From: CAWDVH01 sp963805705
GTDB lineage: Bacteria; Actinomycetota; Actinomycetes; Streptosporangiales; Streptosporangiaceae
Reading direction: 5' to 3'
Assembly: GCA_963805705.1 (NCBI GenBank)
Contig: CAWDVH010000004.1
Location: 620,001-684,000 of the forward strand
Length of the DNA stretch: 64,000 nucleotides
Shown here: positions 8,158 through 16,691 of the stretch, piece by piece
Layout of the letters: each line of letters begins with the position of its first letter
Numbering within the stretch: the first letter of the stretch is position 1
The notes under the pieces: model-generated
Seen by the model: the letters and a program-made list of their open reading frames with translations, nothing else
Told to the model about the DNA's origin: nothing
Databases searched by the model: none
Program-made: the position numbers and the translations under genes

Positions 8158-8939
8158 TGATCTCGCCCGACCTGCCCGGAGGGCCGGACGCAGCGCAGGA
8201 GGCTTCGGCGCAGAAGGCCGCGGCGCCGGTAGATCTTCCCCAGATCACCCCGCCGTCCGCGGTGGTCCCGCGGGCCACTGCCGTGGCCGTCGCGGTGGCC
8301 GCCGGCCTGATGTTCGCCCTGCTCACCATCTGGATCGCGCACCGCGGGCCCTCGGTGCCGGCTGTCGATGAGCATATTCACCGCTGGGTGGTTGCCCACC
8401 GCAGCCGGGGCGGCGTCCGGATCGCCAGGGGCGTTACGTGGGGCGGAGTCACCAGGGTCGTGCTGCCCGCCCTGATCGCCGTCGGCGCGCTCGCCACCAG
8501 GGGCGGACGCGACACCAACCGGCGCCTGGCGGCCGGGCTGCTGCTCTCGTGCGTCGCCGGCCTCGGGGTCTACGCCGAGATCCGGATCAACGCGCTGGTC
8601 GGGCGAGGCAGGCCGCCCGTCGCGGACTGGGCCGGCGTGGCCGGCGGCCCGTCGTTTCCCTCGGTCCACACCACGGCCGCCACGCTGTTCGCCATGTCCT
8701 GTGCCTGGGCGATCGCCGCCAGAGTCCCGGCCGGCTGGCCGCGCCGCGCGGTCTGGGCCGGCGCCGCCGCCTACGCGGCCGCGGTGGGCTGGTCACGGGT
8801 GTGGCTGGGCGTGCACTGGCCCACCGACGTCATTGGCGGCTGGCTCTTCGGCCTGGCCTGGTCGGCCGGCAGTATCGCGGTGATCCTCACGCTGCGCCGG
8901 CGCTCCGCCAGCCGCCGGGCCGCGCGATCGCGCGCCTGA
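8157..8939 (+). CDS. PAP2-family membrane phosphatase (second copy)
   Basis: This is a second PAP2 enzyme of 260 residues, only distantly similar to the one before it. A cytoplasmic-looking N-terminal stretch of about 40 residues precedes several membrane helices. Motifs: RINALVGRGRPP (C1) near residue 143, PSVHTT (C2, with Val replacing the usual Gly of PSGH) near 166, and SRVWLGVHWPTD (C3) near 210. The catalytic histidines are kept, so activity is likely despite the altered C2. The ATG at 8157 overlaps the previous stop. The gene converges with the phospholipase D gene downstream, separated by 35 bp that carry a short tandem duplication. Confidence 0.9.
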   Translation: MISPDLPGGPDAAQEASAQKAAAPVDLPQITPPSAVVPRATAVAVAVAAGLMFALLTIWIAHRGPSVPAVDEHIHRWVVAHRSRGGVRIARGVTWGGVTRVVLPALIAVGALATRGGRDTNRRLAAGLLLSCVAGLGVYAEIRINALVGRGRPPVADWAGVAGGPSFPSVHTTAATLFAMSCAWAIAARVPAGWPRRAVWAGAAAYAAAVGWSRVWLGVHWPTDVIGGWLFGLAWSAGSIAVILTLRRRSASRRAARSRA

Positions 8940-8949
8940 TCCTGCCGCT

Positions 8950-8988
8950 CCGCGTCACAGGCGGCCGTCCCGCGTTACAGGCGGCCGC
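8950..8988. repeat. 20-bp tandem duplication carrying the PLD stop codon
   Basis: The sequence ccgcgtcacaggcggcc at 8950-8966 is repeated with one change at 8970-8986 (ccgcgttacaggcggcc), period 20. On the minus strand the second copy contains the TAA stop of the phospholipase D gene, and the first copy supplies a TGA 20 bases later in another frame. Confidence 0.85.
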
Positions 8989-10654
8989 GCAAGCGGTCCC
9001 GCGCGGGCCGCCCGTCCGGGTCATAAACGATCCGGTACAAGGGAGTTGCCCACAGCCGCTGCCAGGCTGTCACACGGCCAGGCCGGTGCGGCATGACTCG
9101 CCCTGGCGGTCTCGGTCCGTGGCGGCCGCCGTCGTGCCACGCGGCGAGCCGCGCGGCCTGCTGCCGGAACGCCGCGAACGCATCTGTCGGGTCCAGGAGG
9201 TCGGACACGTCATCGTCACGCCGGTCGAGGTGCTCGCGCCACAGCCGCAGCCGCAGGTCCCGCGCGAATGCCCGCGCGCCGTCTCCGAGGGCCGCCGGGT
9301 CGCGGGGCTCGCGGGGATCGGCCTGCGCATCGAGCACGGCTATCGACAGCTCGCTGTCATGGCTCCACGACCTGCGGTTCAGGTTGTCCGACCCCACCAT
9401 CGCCCACACGTCATCGATGACCACCACCTTGGCATGCACGTAGACCGGCGTTCCCTGATGATTTTCCAGGTCGTAGACGGCGAAACGGTCGCCGCCCGCG
9501 GCGGCGCAGGCCCGTATCACCTGGCTGCGGCCAAGGATGGTCGGCATCCCGGTAACCGTGCCGCCATGGTCCGGGTAGCGCGGCACTACCGCGATGACGT
9601 GCAGGTCGGGCTGGTCCCGCAGCGCGGAGGCGATGACGTCGGCCACCGGGCGCGACCACAGGTACTGGTCCTCCAGGTAGATCAGGCGGCGGGCCCGCGC
9701 GAATGCCTTCCGGTACGCGTGGGCGATGCTCCGCTCCCCGAGCGGGGCGAACGGGTACCGCCGCATGCGGGCCGGGTAGGTGCGCAGCACCTGCACTGCG
9801 TGCGTGCCCCGCCGGGTCGCGTCATCGGGGACCGGCTCGGGCAGAGGTCGGCTCGTCATCACGCCGATGTGATAAGCGCGGTCGTAGCGCTGGCGGACCG
9901 GGCTGGTCAGGTCGAGGACGCTGCTGCCGTACCAGCGCTCCCGGAAGGTGTGCTCAAGGTCGTGCACGGCGGTACCGCGCACCTCAGCCTGGATGTCGTG
10001 CCAGGGCGGCCGCGGGCCGAACGCGTCGGGGAACTCCATCACCTGCGGGTCGCCGGCGTGCTCGCCGTCGTCATTGCGGCTATGGCCGAGATCGATGCCG
10101 CCGACGAAGGCCACATCCCGTTCAGGCGAGCCGGGGTGCCGCACGACGACCAGCTTCTGATGATGACTGCCCCCCCGGCGCGTCCGGCCGTCCAGCAGGA
10201 CCTGGCCGCCGTCCTCGTCGATCCGGCGGACGAAGTCCGCGTTGGCTTCCTCGGACTGCTTGAGCAGCTTGGGCTGCGAGCGCCACAGCATGCCGAACAC
10301 CAGGACCTGGCGGCGCGCGGCCAGGCCGAGCACCTCCCCGATCTCTGAGCCCGGGCCGTCGAGGCGCTCGTCCAGGTCCCCGCGGAAATCCACGAAGTAC
10401 ACCTGATCTCCAGCCCTGGTCGCCCGGAGCTCGGCGCACAGGCGGGCGAAGTAATCGCGGCCGTCCACCAGCGGGTCGACCAGGTTCCCGGTAGTGAAGG
10501 TCCTCAGGTCCGTGGCCGGGTTGCCCCGGTCGCTATCGGCGAGGAACCACGCCGCGATAGCCGGATCGTCCATCGGCTGATCGGGAGCGTCCTGCTCGAG
10601 CGGGTTGTCCGGCGAGTCGGCGGCGTTTGGGCGCATGTCCGGATTGTGCATCAT
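8975..10654 (-). CDS. Phospholipase D-family protein (two HKD motifs)
   Basis: PLD-superfamily enzymes hydrolyse or transfer phosphatidyl groups, and include cardiolipin synthases. This 559-residue protein has two HKD motifs: HHQKLVVVRHPGSPERD near residue 164 and VHAKVVVIDD...GSDNLNRRSW near residue 408. A LIYLEDQYLW segment precedes the second half. No signal peptide or membrane helix is obvious, so it is probably cytoplasmic or peripheral. Two adjacent ATGs (10654 and 10651) could start it. It lies 48 bp after a diacylglycerol kinase gene on the same strand, and opposite two PAP2 phosphatases. A transphosphatidylase or phospholipase role in phosphatidate turnover is likely; cardiolipin synthase is an alternative. 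Confidence 0.88.
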   Translation of the reverse strand: MMHNPDMRPNAADSPDNPLEQDAPDQPMDDPAIAAWFLADSDRGNPATDLRTFTTGNLVDPLVDGRDYFARLCAELRATRAGDQVYFVDFRGDLDERLDGPGSEIGEVLGLAARRQVLVFGMLWRSQPKLLKQSEEANADFVRRIDEDGGQVLLDGRTRRGGSHHQKLVVVRHPGSPERDVAFVGGIDLGHSRNDDGEHAGDPQVMEFPDAFGPRPPWHDIQAEVRGTAVHDLEHTFRERWYGSSVLDLTSPVRQRYDRAYHIGVMTSRPLPEPVPDDATRRGTHAVQVLRTYPARMRRYPFAPLGERSIAHAYRKAFARARRLIYLEDQYLWSRPVADVIASALRDQPDLHVIAVVPRYPDHGGTVTGMPTILGRSQVIRACAAAGGDRFAVYDLENHQGTPVYVHAKVVVIDDVWAMVGSDNLNRRSWSHDSELSIAVLDAQADPREPRDPAALGDGARAFARDLRLRLWREHLDRRDDDVSDLLDPTDAFAAFRQQAARLAAWHDGGRHGPRPPGRVMPHRPGRVTAWQRLWATPLYRIVYDPDGRPARDRLRGRL

Positions 10655-10674
10655 CTCGCGCCCTAGCGCGGTCA

Positions 10675-10698
10675 GCGCCGCAAATCGCGCCGCAAATC
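10675..10698. repeat. Exact 12-bp tandem duplication between PLD and DAG kinase genes
   Basis: GCGCCGCAAATC occurs twice back to back (10675-10686 and 10687-10698). It begins only a few bases beyond the stop of the diacylglycerol kinase gene (stop at 10703-10705, minus strand). It is another short tandem array at a gene end. Confidence 0.85.
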
Positions 10699-10702
10699 CC
10701 GG

Positions 10703-11605
10703 CTAGGTATCGCTGCGCTCGCCGGCCCCACGCGCGGGAACGCAGATCCTGATCGAGCCGGGATGGACCTTGATACGCACCTTCGCCACCGCCGGGCGCG
10801 CCCCGCCATCCAGCTCATAGGGGAGCTGATGATTGAACCGTATCCTGAACTGCTTTCCCCGCGTGACCTCGACGAATGGTGACTTCTCGGCCTGGCCGAG
10901 CGCTACTCGCCCCAGCGTCCTGGCCCACTCGACCGGATTGGCCGCAGTGACCACGCCGAGCTCAAGCAGCCCGTCGTCCGGCCGCGCCCCGGTGAAGGCC
11001 TCGACGCCGCCCAGGACCTTGCCGACGTTCCCCACCAGGACGCAGGAGGCCTGGCCCTTGAAGTAGCGCTGGCCGTCCACCTGGATGGTCGCCTTGACCC
11101 GGCGCGCGCTGAGGTTCCTGGCCCCCGTGTAGAGATAGGCCGCGCGGCCTATCCGGTCCTTCATCCCGCTGTCGGCTTCTTCGATCATGCGGGCGTCGAA
11201 CCCAGCGCCGGCCATGACGGCAAAGTGCTCGCCGTTCACCGTTCCGGTGTCCAGCGAGCGCCGTTTCCCGTGCAGCCCGACCCGCACCGCCTCGGTGAGG
11301 CCGGCCGGGATCTCCAGGTTCGTCGCCAGCAGATTGGCCGTGCCGGCCGGCAGGATGGCCAGGACGGCGCTGGTCCCGGCGACCGCGTCGATGCAGCGCT
11401 GGACCGTCCCGTCCCCGCCCCAGACGAAGATCACTTCTGCGCCGTCGGCCAGCGCTCGCCGGGCGTACTTGGGTGCCTTACGGCTCTTGCTCACCTCATA
11501 CCAGAGCGGATCATGACAGCCTTCCCGTGCCAGTACCTGGCGAAGCTCACCCAGGCCGCCGCCGAAGCTCTTGCCGGCGTGCGCCACGACCGCGACCTTC
11601 AGCAT
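10703..11605 (-). CDS. Diacylglycerol kinase-family lipid kinase
   Basis: DagK/YegS-type enzymes phosphorylate diacylglycerol or related lipids to phosphatidate. The 300-residue product begins MLKVAVVAHAGKSFGGG and carries the nucleotide-binding signature VWGGDGTVQRCIDAV near residues 59-73. LPAGTANLLATNL near 90 and GAGFDARMI near 140 are also typical. The ATG at 11605 has GGAGG six bases upstream and matches the family start; an upstream extension is possible but lacks support. It precedes the phospholipase D gene on the same strand with about 50 bp between, so the two may be co-transcribed. Confidence 0.92.
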   Translation of the reverse strand: MLKVAVVAHAGKSFGGGLGELRQVLAREGCHDPLWYEVSKSRKAPKYARRALADGAEVIFVWGGDGTVQRCIDAVAGTSAVLAILPAGTANLLATNLEIPAGLTEAVRVGLHGKRRSLDTGTVNGEHFAVMAGAGFDARMIEEADSGMKDRIGRAAYLYTGARNLSARRVKATIQVDGQRYFKGQASCVLVGNVGKVLGGVEAFTGARPDDGLLELGVVTAANPVEWARTLGRVALGQAEKSPFVEVTRGKQFRIRFNHQLPYELDGGARPAVAKVRIKVHPGSIRICVPARGAGERSDT

Positions 11606-11848
11606 GCGTGTCCTCCGTGTCTGTCGGCAGCTCCTCACCGCAGGAGTTCCTCATTTGGTCATGGCTAACCATCTGGCCCGGTTCACCGGGTGGCCAGTGA
11701 CGCGATCCGTCAGGCCTAGCCGGCCTGGATCGTCGCGATCGGCCGCACCTGAGGCGGCCGGCTCGGCGGGCGTTACTGTGGTCCGGCAGGCGGGCGTGAG
11801 ATGGCCGCGCCTGGCCCGGATCGGTCTGCGCGATGACGAGGAGATCAG

Positions 11849-13078
11849 ATGGCTGACAGGTCAGTGGCGATTGTCGGGGGCCGGGTGATCCCGATCATCG
11901 GCGAGCCGATCGAAGTCGGGACGATCCTGGTCGAGGACGGCCGGATCGCCGCCGTGGGTGCCGAGGTGACCGTTCCGGCGGGCGTGCCTGTTATCGACGC
12001 GGTCGGCTCGTGGGTGCTGCCCGGCTTCATCGAGGCGCACGGGCACGTCGGCGTGCACGAGGAGGCCGAGGGGTGGGCAGGCCAGGACACCAACGAGATG
12101 ACCGACCCGGTGACGGCGCAGGTGCGGGCTCTGGATGCGATCAATCCCGCGGACCTGGGCTTCCGGGACGCGATCAGCGGAGGCGTGCTCGCGGTCAATG
12201 TCAATCCGGGTTCGGGGAATCCCGTCGGCGGCCAGACCGTGGCGCTCAAGTGCTGGGGCCGGACTGTCGATGAGATGGTGCTGCGCGAGCCGTCCGGCAT
12301 GAAGTCGGCCCTCGGCGAGAACCCCAAGCGCGTGTACGGAGAGCAGCACAAGACACCGAGCACGCGCCTGGGCACGGCGGCGGTGATCCGCTCCGCCCTG
12401 GTCGATGCGGCTAACTACCTGCAGCGTATCGAGGCCGAGCAGCGCAAGCCGGAAGCCGAGCGCAAGCCGGTCGATCGCGACCTGAAGCTGGAGGCGCTGG
12501 GCCGTGTACTGCGGCGGGAGATCCCCTGGCGCCAGCACTGCCATCGTGCCGACGACATCGCCACCGCGATCCGGCTCGCGGACGAGTTCGGCTATGACCT
12601 GGTGATCGACCACGGCACTGAGGCGCATCTGCTGGCCGACATCATCGCGGCCAGGGGCATCCCGGTGATCATCGGGCCGCTGCTGACGAGCCGGTCGAAG
12701 GCCGAGGTCAGGAACCGGTCGCTGGCCAATCCCGGCCGTCTGGCCCGCGCGGGGGTCACGATCGCGATCACGACCGACCATCCGGTCGTGCCGATCAACT
12801 TCCTCGCCTACCAGGCCGCCCTGTCGGTCAAGGACGGTCTTGACCACGAGATCGCGCTGCGGGCGCTGACCATCCATCCCGCGCGGATCGCGGGCATCGA
12901 TGACCGGCTCGGCTCCATCGAGGTCGGCAAGGACGCCGACCTGGTGATCTGGTCAGATGATCCGCTCAATGTGCTCAGCCGGGTTGAGCGTGCCCTGATC
13001 AGGGGCGCCGAGATCTATACCTACGAGGAAGGCGGCGAGGCGCACTTCGCCGATCCGTACCTTCCTCCGAGCACCTGA
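11849..13078 (+). CDS. Amidohydrolase-superfamily protein (imidazolonepropionase-like)
   Basis: The 409-residue protein has the fold and edge motifs of composite-domain amidohydrolases: GSWVLPGFIEAHGHVG near residue 60 (metal-binding HxH), IDHGTEAHLL near 255, TTDHPVV near 310 (late Asp), and a C-terminal beta sandwich with GSIEVGKDADLVIWS. These enzymes are Zn- or Fe-dependent cytoplasmic hydrolases of C-N bonds. The substrate is not evident; a plain dipeptidase or imidazolonepropionase-type reaction is possible. The ATG at 11849 has GAGGAGA upstream. Its last 80 bases overlap the 3' end of the convergent acyltransferase gene, which is unusual. Confidence 0.85.
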   Translation: MADRSVAIVGGRVIPIIGEPIEVGTILVEDGRIAAVGAEVTVPAGVPVIDAVGSWVLPGFIEAHGHVGVHEEAEGWAGQDTNEMTDPVTAQVRALDAINPADLGFRDAISGGVLAVNVNPGSGNPVGGQTVALKCWGRTVDEMVLREPSGMKSALGENPKRVYGEQHKTPSTRLGTAAVIRSALVDAANYLQRIEAEQRKPEAERKPVDRDLKLEALGRVLRREIPWRQHCHRADDIATAIRLADEFGYDLVIDHGTEAHLLADIIAARGIPVIIGPLLTSRSKAEVRNRSLANPGRLARAGVTIAITTDHPVVPINFLAYQAALSVKDGLDHEIALRALTIHPARIAGIDDRLGSIEVGKDADLVIWSDDPLNVLSRVERALIRGAEIYTYEEGGEAHFADPYLPPST

Positions 13079-14114
13079 GGACCGGTTCGCGGTTCTCGGT
13101 AATCCACGTGTCGATGCGCTCCCACCAGTCGTAAAGCCACTGCACCTGAGCCTCGTGGCCCAGCGAGCGCGGTACTTCCCCGACGGGGATCCGCCACCAT
13201 CTCGCGCGGATGACCTGGTCCATCGGCAGGCTCCGCCAGATGTCGCCGACGCTGACGAGCTTGTCCAGCCCCGCATGGGCCACGAAGATCACGTCGGCGT
13301 CGGGGCAGGCGGCGATGGCCGCCAGCGCCCCGCCGGTCCGCGGCGGCAGGAGGTTGGGCATCTCGCGGGCGCGCGCGGCCAGGTCACGACGGCCCAGCTG
13401 CTCTAGCCGCCGGATGCCGCGCTGCCACCGGCCGGGGGTCCAGTTGCCGCCTTCCGGGAAGATCACCAGGGCGCCGGCCTGGTCGAGCCCGCTGGCCAGC
13501 CGCTCGATCTGCTGGACGAAGACCCTCTCGCCGGTCTTGCGGTGCGCAATGAACACGTTGGGCAGGCGGTTGGCCACCACATCCAGGCCCGGATCAAGCT
13601 GCAGTGTCGCCTTCATGACCACGCGCGGCCGTCGCCCGTAGACGCTCAGCAGATGATGCACCAGCAGAAACGAGTCCCCTGGCCCCGCATGCCGGCTGAG
13701 CACGATGATCGGGCGAGCGAGCCTGGCGGCCTGCTCCCGCGCGTCCAGGTCGGGCTCGTCGACCTCGACCCGCACGCCGAATGTACTGGTCGCCGCGTTG
13801 TACACCAGATCAAGGAACCGCCGCATGACCGCGTAGTGGCGGCTCTGATAGGGCTCCGTGCGCAGCCTGCCGCCGAATCCGCTGGCTACCCACAAGCCCA
13901 GGCACGTGAACAAGGCGGAGATCTCCGCCGCGAGCCAGACGAGCGCGAAATACAGCAGCCGAAGGCCGCGCATGCGGCCGGGCCTGGTCCGCGAGGCCAG
14001 CCCGAAGGCCAGGGTCAGCAGGACCAGCAGCGGAGACAGCGCGACCAGGGCGACCGCGATGACGATCTCCAGGGGCGCCAGCACGAGTCGGCGAACCAGC
14101 CTGGGTGGGAGCAT
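12999..14114 (-). CDS. 1-acylglycerol-3-phosphate acyltransferase-like protein
   Basis: PlsC-type enzymes acylate lysophosphatidate to phosphatidate at the membrane. The 371-residue protein has two hydrophobic segments at its N-terminus (about 10-35 and 50-75). The HX4D catalytic motif SRHAGPGDSF lies near residue 143 and FPEGGNWTPG, the phosphate-binding motif, near 222. The C-terminal tail is Arg-rich and of unknown role; that tail is the part overlapping the convergent amidohydrolase gene by 80 bp. It lies 30 bp downstream of the patatin gene on the same strand and may be the last gene of that operon, consistent with deacylation and reacylation of phospholipids. Confidence 0.87.
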   Translation of the reverse strand: MLPPRLVRRLVLAPLEIVIAVALVALSPLLVLLTLAFGLASRTRPGRMRGLRLLYFALVWLAAEISALFTCLGLWVASGFGGRLRTEPYQSRHYAVMRRFLDLVYNAATSTFGVRVEVDEPDLDAREQAARLARPIIVLSRHAGPGDSFLLVHHLLSVYGRRPRVVMKATLQLDPGLDVVANRLPNVFIAHRKTGERVFVQQIERLASGLDQAGALVIFPEGGNWTPGRWQRGIRRLEQLGRRDLAARAREMPNLLPPRTGGALAAIAACPDADVIFVAHAGLDKLVSVGDIWRSLPMDQVIRARWWRIPVGEVPRSLGHEAQVQWLYDWWERIDTWITENREPVLRCSEEGTDRRSAPRRLPRRYRSRRP

Positions 14115-14143
14115 GGCCGGCCCCTCTCGTCATCGGCGGCCGG

Positions 14144-14968
14144 TCAGGGCCCGCTCAGTCCGGCGAGATAGCTCGCGGACGCTGTGTACGCGCGCTCGAT
14201 ACTCACCCCGACCTTAGTCTTGTCGCGATAACGCAGCTGGGACAGATCGGGCGGCCGCTGATCTGTCCCGGCTGGCAGGACGTGCACGCGGACGTCGTCG
14301 GGCAGCGCCGACATCTCCTCGTGGAATCGGTGCCGGCGGGCGATCTCGAAGGCGACCAGGCCCACCTCCCACGGACGGCGAGGCACGGCCAGCGGCCGCT
14401 CGATCCGGCCGACATGCAAGACGTAAATGGTGCGGGCGCCCAGGGCGACGGCCCGCCCGACCGGGATGGAGTCGACGAGCCCGCCATCGAAGTAATGCTC
14501 GCCGCCGACCTCAACGGCCGGCAGCAGGCCGGGTACCGCACATGAGGCCAGGACCGCGGGCACGATCGGCCCGCTGCTGAACCAGCGCGCGCTGGCGCGC
14601 TCGATGCTCGCCGCGACGCAGTGAAAGGGCAGCTCGAGATCGGCGAAGTCGCTGCCCGGCAGCATGCTGGCCAGCATCTGGCGCAACGGCTCCATCGAAT
14701 GCAGGTGCGTGCCCGAGCGCGCCAGCCGGGCCGCCCGGCCCCACAGGTTCTCGCTGAAGGCCTGCTGCAGCGCATCGCCCTGCCACAGCTGGCCCAGCCG
14801 CGCCGCCGCACCCGCCTGATCGGCAGCCACGAACACGCCATTGATCGCGCCCACTGACGTGCCCACCACCACGTCGGGCCGGATGCCCGCTTCCGACAGC
14901 GCCCGGAGCATGCCGACCTCGTGTGCGCCGAGCACCCCGCCGCCGCCGAGCACGAACGCCGTGGTCAC
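14144..14968 (-). CDS. Patatin-like phospholipase
   Basis: Patatin-like hydrolases cleave acyl chains from lipids with a Ser-Asp dyad. The 274-residue protein begins VTTAFVLGGGGVLGAHEVG (oxyanion-hole glycines near residue 9). It has the nucleophile elbow GTSVG near residue 37 and the catalytic Asp in YFDGGLVDS near 160. The start is GTG at 14968, overlapping the upstream amidohydrolase stop by four bases (GTGA), so translation is coupled. A longer reading frame upstream is ruled out because it runs antisense-like through the amidohydrolase gene and has shadow-type composition. The next gene, an acyltransferase, suggests phospholipid remodelling. Confidence 0.92.
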   Translation of the reverse strand: MTTAFVLGGGGVLGAHEVGMLRALSEAGIRPDVVVGTSVGAINGVFVAADQAGAAARLGQLWQGDALQQAFSENLWGRAARLARSGTHLHSMEPLRQMLASMLPGSDFADLELPFHCVAASIERASARWFSSGPIVPAVLASCAVPGLLPAVEVGGEHYFDGGLVDSIPVGRAVALGARTIYVLHVGRIERPLAVPRRPWEVGLVAFEIARRHRFHEEMSALPDDVRVHVLPAGTDQRPPDLSQLRYRDKTKVGVSIERAYTASASYLAGLSGP

Positions 14969-16206
14969 CCGGCGGCCTCCCCCTTGACCTGGCGGCCGGC
15001 GACCCAGACCCCCGTCACGTGCGCGGGACTGGCCAGCACGGAGATGTCCGCGAGCGGATCGCCGTCCAGCGTGATCACGTCGGCGTCGTAGCCGGCCTCG
15101 AGCCTGCCGCTGCGCGGGGCCTGCGGCCCGAGCGTCAGCGGCGCCGTCGCGGTCGCGGCCTCGATGGCCTGCAACGGAGTCATGCCGAGCGTCACCAGAT
15201 GCGCGAGTTCCGATCCGTTTGTGCCCCATGAATTGGGCAGGTCCATGCCCGTCAGGCCGATATCCGTCCCCATCGCGATGGTGACCCCGCGCTCGATGGC
15301 CAGCGTCATCGCGCCGGCATGCACCTGCGCCATCGCCACGAGCTTCGCGGCGGCGTAGTCGGGTACGGCGGCCAGGTTGGCCAGGATGTCCTCGATGATG
15401 CTGCGGGTCGGGACGAGGATCGCGCCCGTCTCCTTCATGGCGTCGCACGCCTCATCGTCGAGATAGGTGCCGTGCTCAATGGTGCGCGCGCCTGCCTCCA
15501 GCGCGGCCATGATGCCCGGCTTGCCATGACAGTGCGCCGCGACCACGCGGTCAGCGAGGCCGGCGACCTCCACGATGGCCCGCAGCTCCTGCGCCGTGAA
15601 CTGCTGGTGAATGGGATCGTCGACCTCGGAAAGCACCCCGCCCGAGGCGCACACCTTGATGACCCGCGCGTTGCGGCGCAACTGCTCCCTGACCGCGCGC
15701 ATGCACTCGTCCACGCCGTCGGCGAGCCGGAGCGCGCCGTCGAGCCGGGAGAACTCCTGCATCCAGGACAGCGGGTAGGAGTGCAGGTCGGCATGCCCGC
15801 CGGTCGTGCTCAGGACCGCGCCCGCCGCATAGATGGTCGGGCCGTCCAGGACCCCCTCGCCGACCGCGCGGGCCAGGTAGACGCCCAGGCCGCCCACCTC
15901 GCGGACCGAGGTGATGCCCGCGTTCAGCGCGTTGGCCAGATCCCGCCCGGACCGCGCGGCCCGCAGTGGCAGTGGCTCAAGCGGCAGCTGGGCCAGGTCG
16001 AATTTCCGGCTGCCGAAGAAATGACCGTGACAGTCCCACATGCCCGGCATGACCGCCGCCGCGTGCTCGGCGCGCACGCCGGGGGTGGCCGGGGCCCCGG
16101 CTCCCGGCCCCGCGTAGACGATCTTCGGGCCGTCCATTACCACCGCGCCGTCGCGGACGGGCTCGCCCCGGCCAGGGATGAGCAGTCCGGCCTCGATCCT
16201 GTCCAT
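14965..16206 (-). CDS. Amidohydrolase (metal-dependent, prolidase/organophosphatase-like group)
   Basis: The 413-residue protein belongs to the amidohydrolase superfamily. Metal ligands visible in order: WDCHGHF (HxH) near residue 60, a probable carboxylated Lys in IKVCASGGV near 185, AAHCHG near 225, EHGTYL near 245, and MGTDIG near 315. It resembles the Zn-dependent Xaa-Pro dipeptidase and aryldialkylphosphatase-like group, but the substrate is unknown. Two adjacent ATGs exist; the second (16206) has GGAGG at a proper five-base spacing and is chosen. It opens an apparent operon with the patatin (GTGA overlap) and the acyltransferase. An unusual 15-bp repeat array lies directly upstream. Confidence 0.87.
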   Translation of the reverse strand: MDRIEAGLLIPGRGEPVRDGAVVMDGPKIVYAGPGAGAPATPGVRAEHAAAVMPGMWDCHGHFFGSRKFDLAQLPLEPLPLRAARSGRDLANALNAGITSVREVGGLGVYLARAVGEGVLDGPTIYAAGAVLSTTGGHADLHSYPLSWMQEFSRLDGALRLADGVDECMRAVREQLRRNARVIKVCASGGVLSEVDDPIHQQFTAQELRAIVEVAGLADRVVAAHCHGKPGIMAALEAGARTIEHGTYLDDEACDAMKETGAILVPTRSIIEDILANLAAVPDYAAAKLVAMAQVHAGAMTLAIERGVTIAMGTDIGLTGMDLPNSWGTNGSELAHLVTLGMTPLQAIEAATATAPLTLGPQAPRSGRLEAGYDADVITLDGDPLADISVLASPAHVTGVWVAGRQVKGEAAG

Positions 16207-16216
16207 CATTTCCTCC

Positions 16217-16335
16217 GTGCTTCATAGTTCCGTGCTGCATAGCTCGGTGCTGCATAGCTCGGTGCGGCATTGCTCGGTGCTTCATAGCTGCGTGCCGCAT
16301 TGCTGCGTGCTGCATTCCTGGTGGTGCATTGCTGC
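16217..16335. repeat. Eight-copy 15-bp tandem repeat upstream of the amidohydrolase operon
   Basis: The unit gtgctgcatagctcg is repeated about eight times (starts at 16217, 16232, 16247, 16262, 16277, 16292, 16307, and a 14-base last copy at 16322). It begins 11 bp upstream of the amidohydrolase start codon at 16206. On the minus strand each copy holds an ATG, and the array reads as Met/His pentapeptides such as MQHRA. That frame crosses the real start out of register. Confidence 0.9.
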
Positions 16336-16360
16336 GTGGCTGCGGCCGGGCGACGAGGCG

Positions 16361-16392
16361 CGGCGGCCGGAGGGCGCGCCCTCCGGCCGCCG
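16361..16392. other. Perfect 32-bp GC palindrome
   Basis: Bases 16361-16392 are perfectly self-complementary (half-site CGGCGGCCGGAGGGCG), with no loop and no T run. The palindrome lies in the roughly 485-bp gap between the divergent amidohydrolase and AAA+ ATPase genes. It could be a terminator-like or insulating hairpin, or an operator. The rest of the gap, 16393-16676, shows no gene and no clear site, although it is less GC-rich near 16600-16670 and may hold the AAA+ gene promoter. Confidence 0.6.
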
Positions 16393-16691
16393 GCGCCCTT
16401 ACGCCTTAGTGGCCGCCGCCACGCCGAATCCGGTTATCTATCATGATCATTATGCCGTCTGCCTGGCCGGGGTTACCCTGGTTTAGGCCGGCAGCGCAGG
16501 GGATCCACCTGGCACGGGGCGTTGCGGCAGATGACGGACGGCACGGCATGACAACAGCATGACAGTAGACGGGCGGGGACCCGAGATGCCATAAAGGATC
16601 TCGCGGAGTCAATTTTTGCGCGGTATCTGATTGTGTGTCTCCCGTCTGCGGTCAGTAATGCGCTATACAGGTTTCAGTGCGAGGGAGCGAG

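Noticed and set aside
8438..10348. Long plus-strand frame opposite the phospholipase D gene
   Set aside because: It is antisense to a gene with clear HKD motifs and has no recognisable domain; long open antisense frames are expected in GC-rich DNA.
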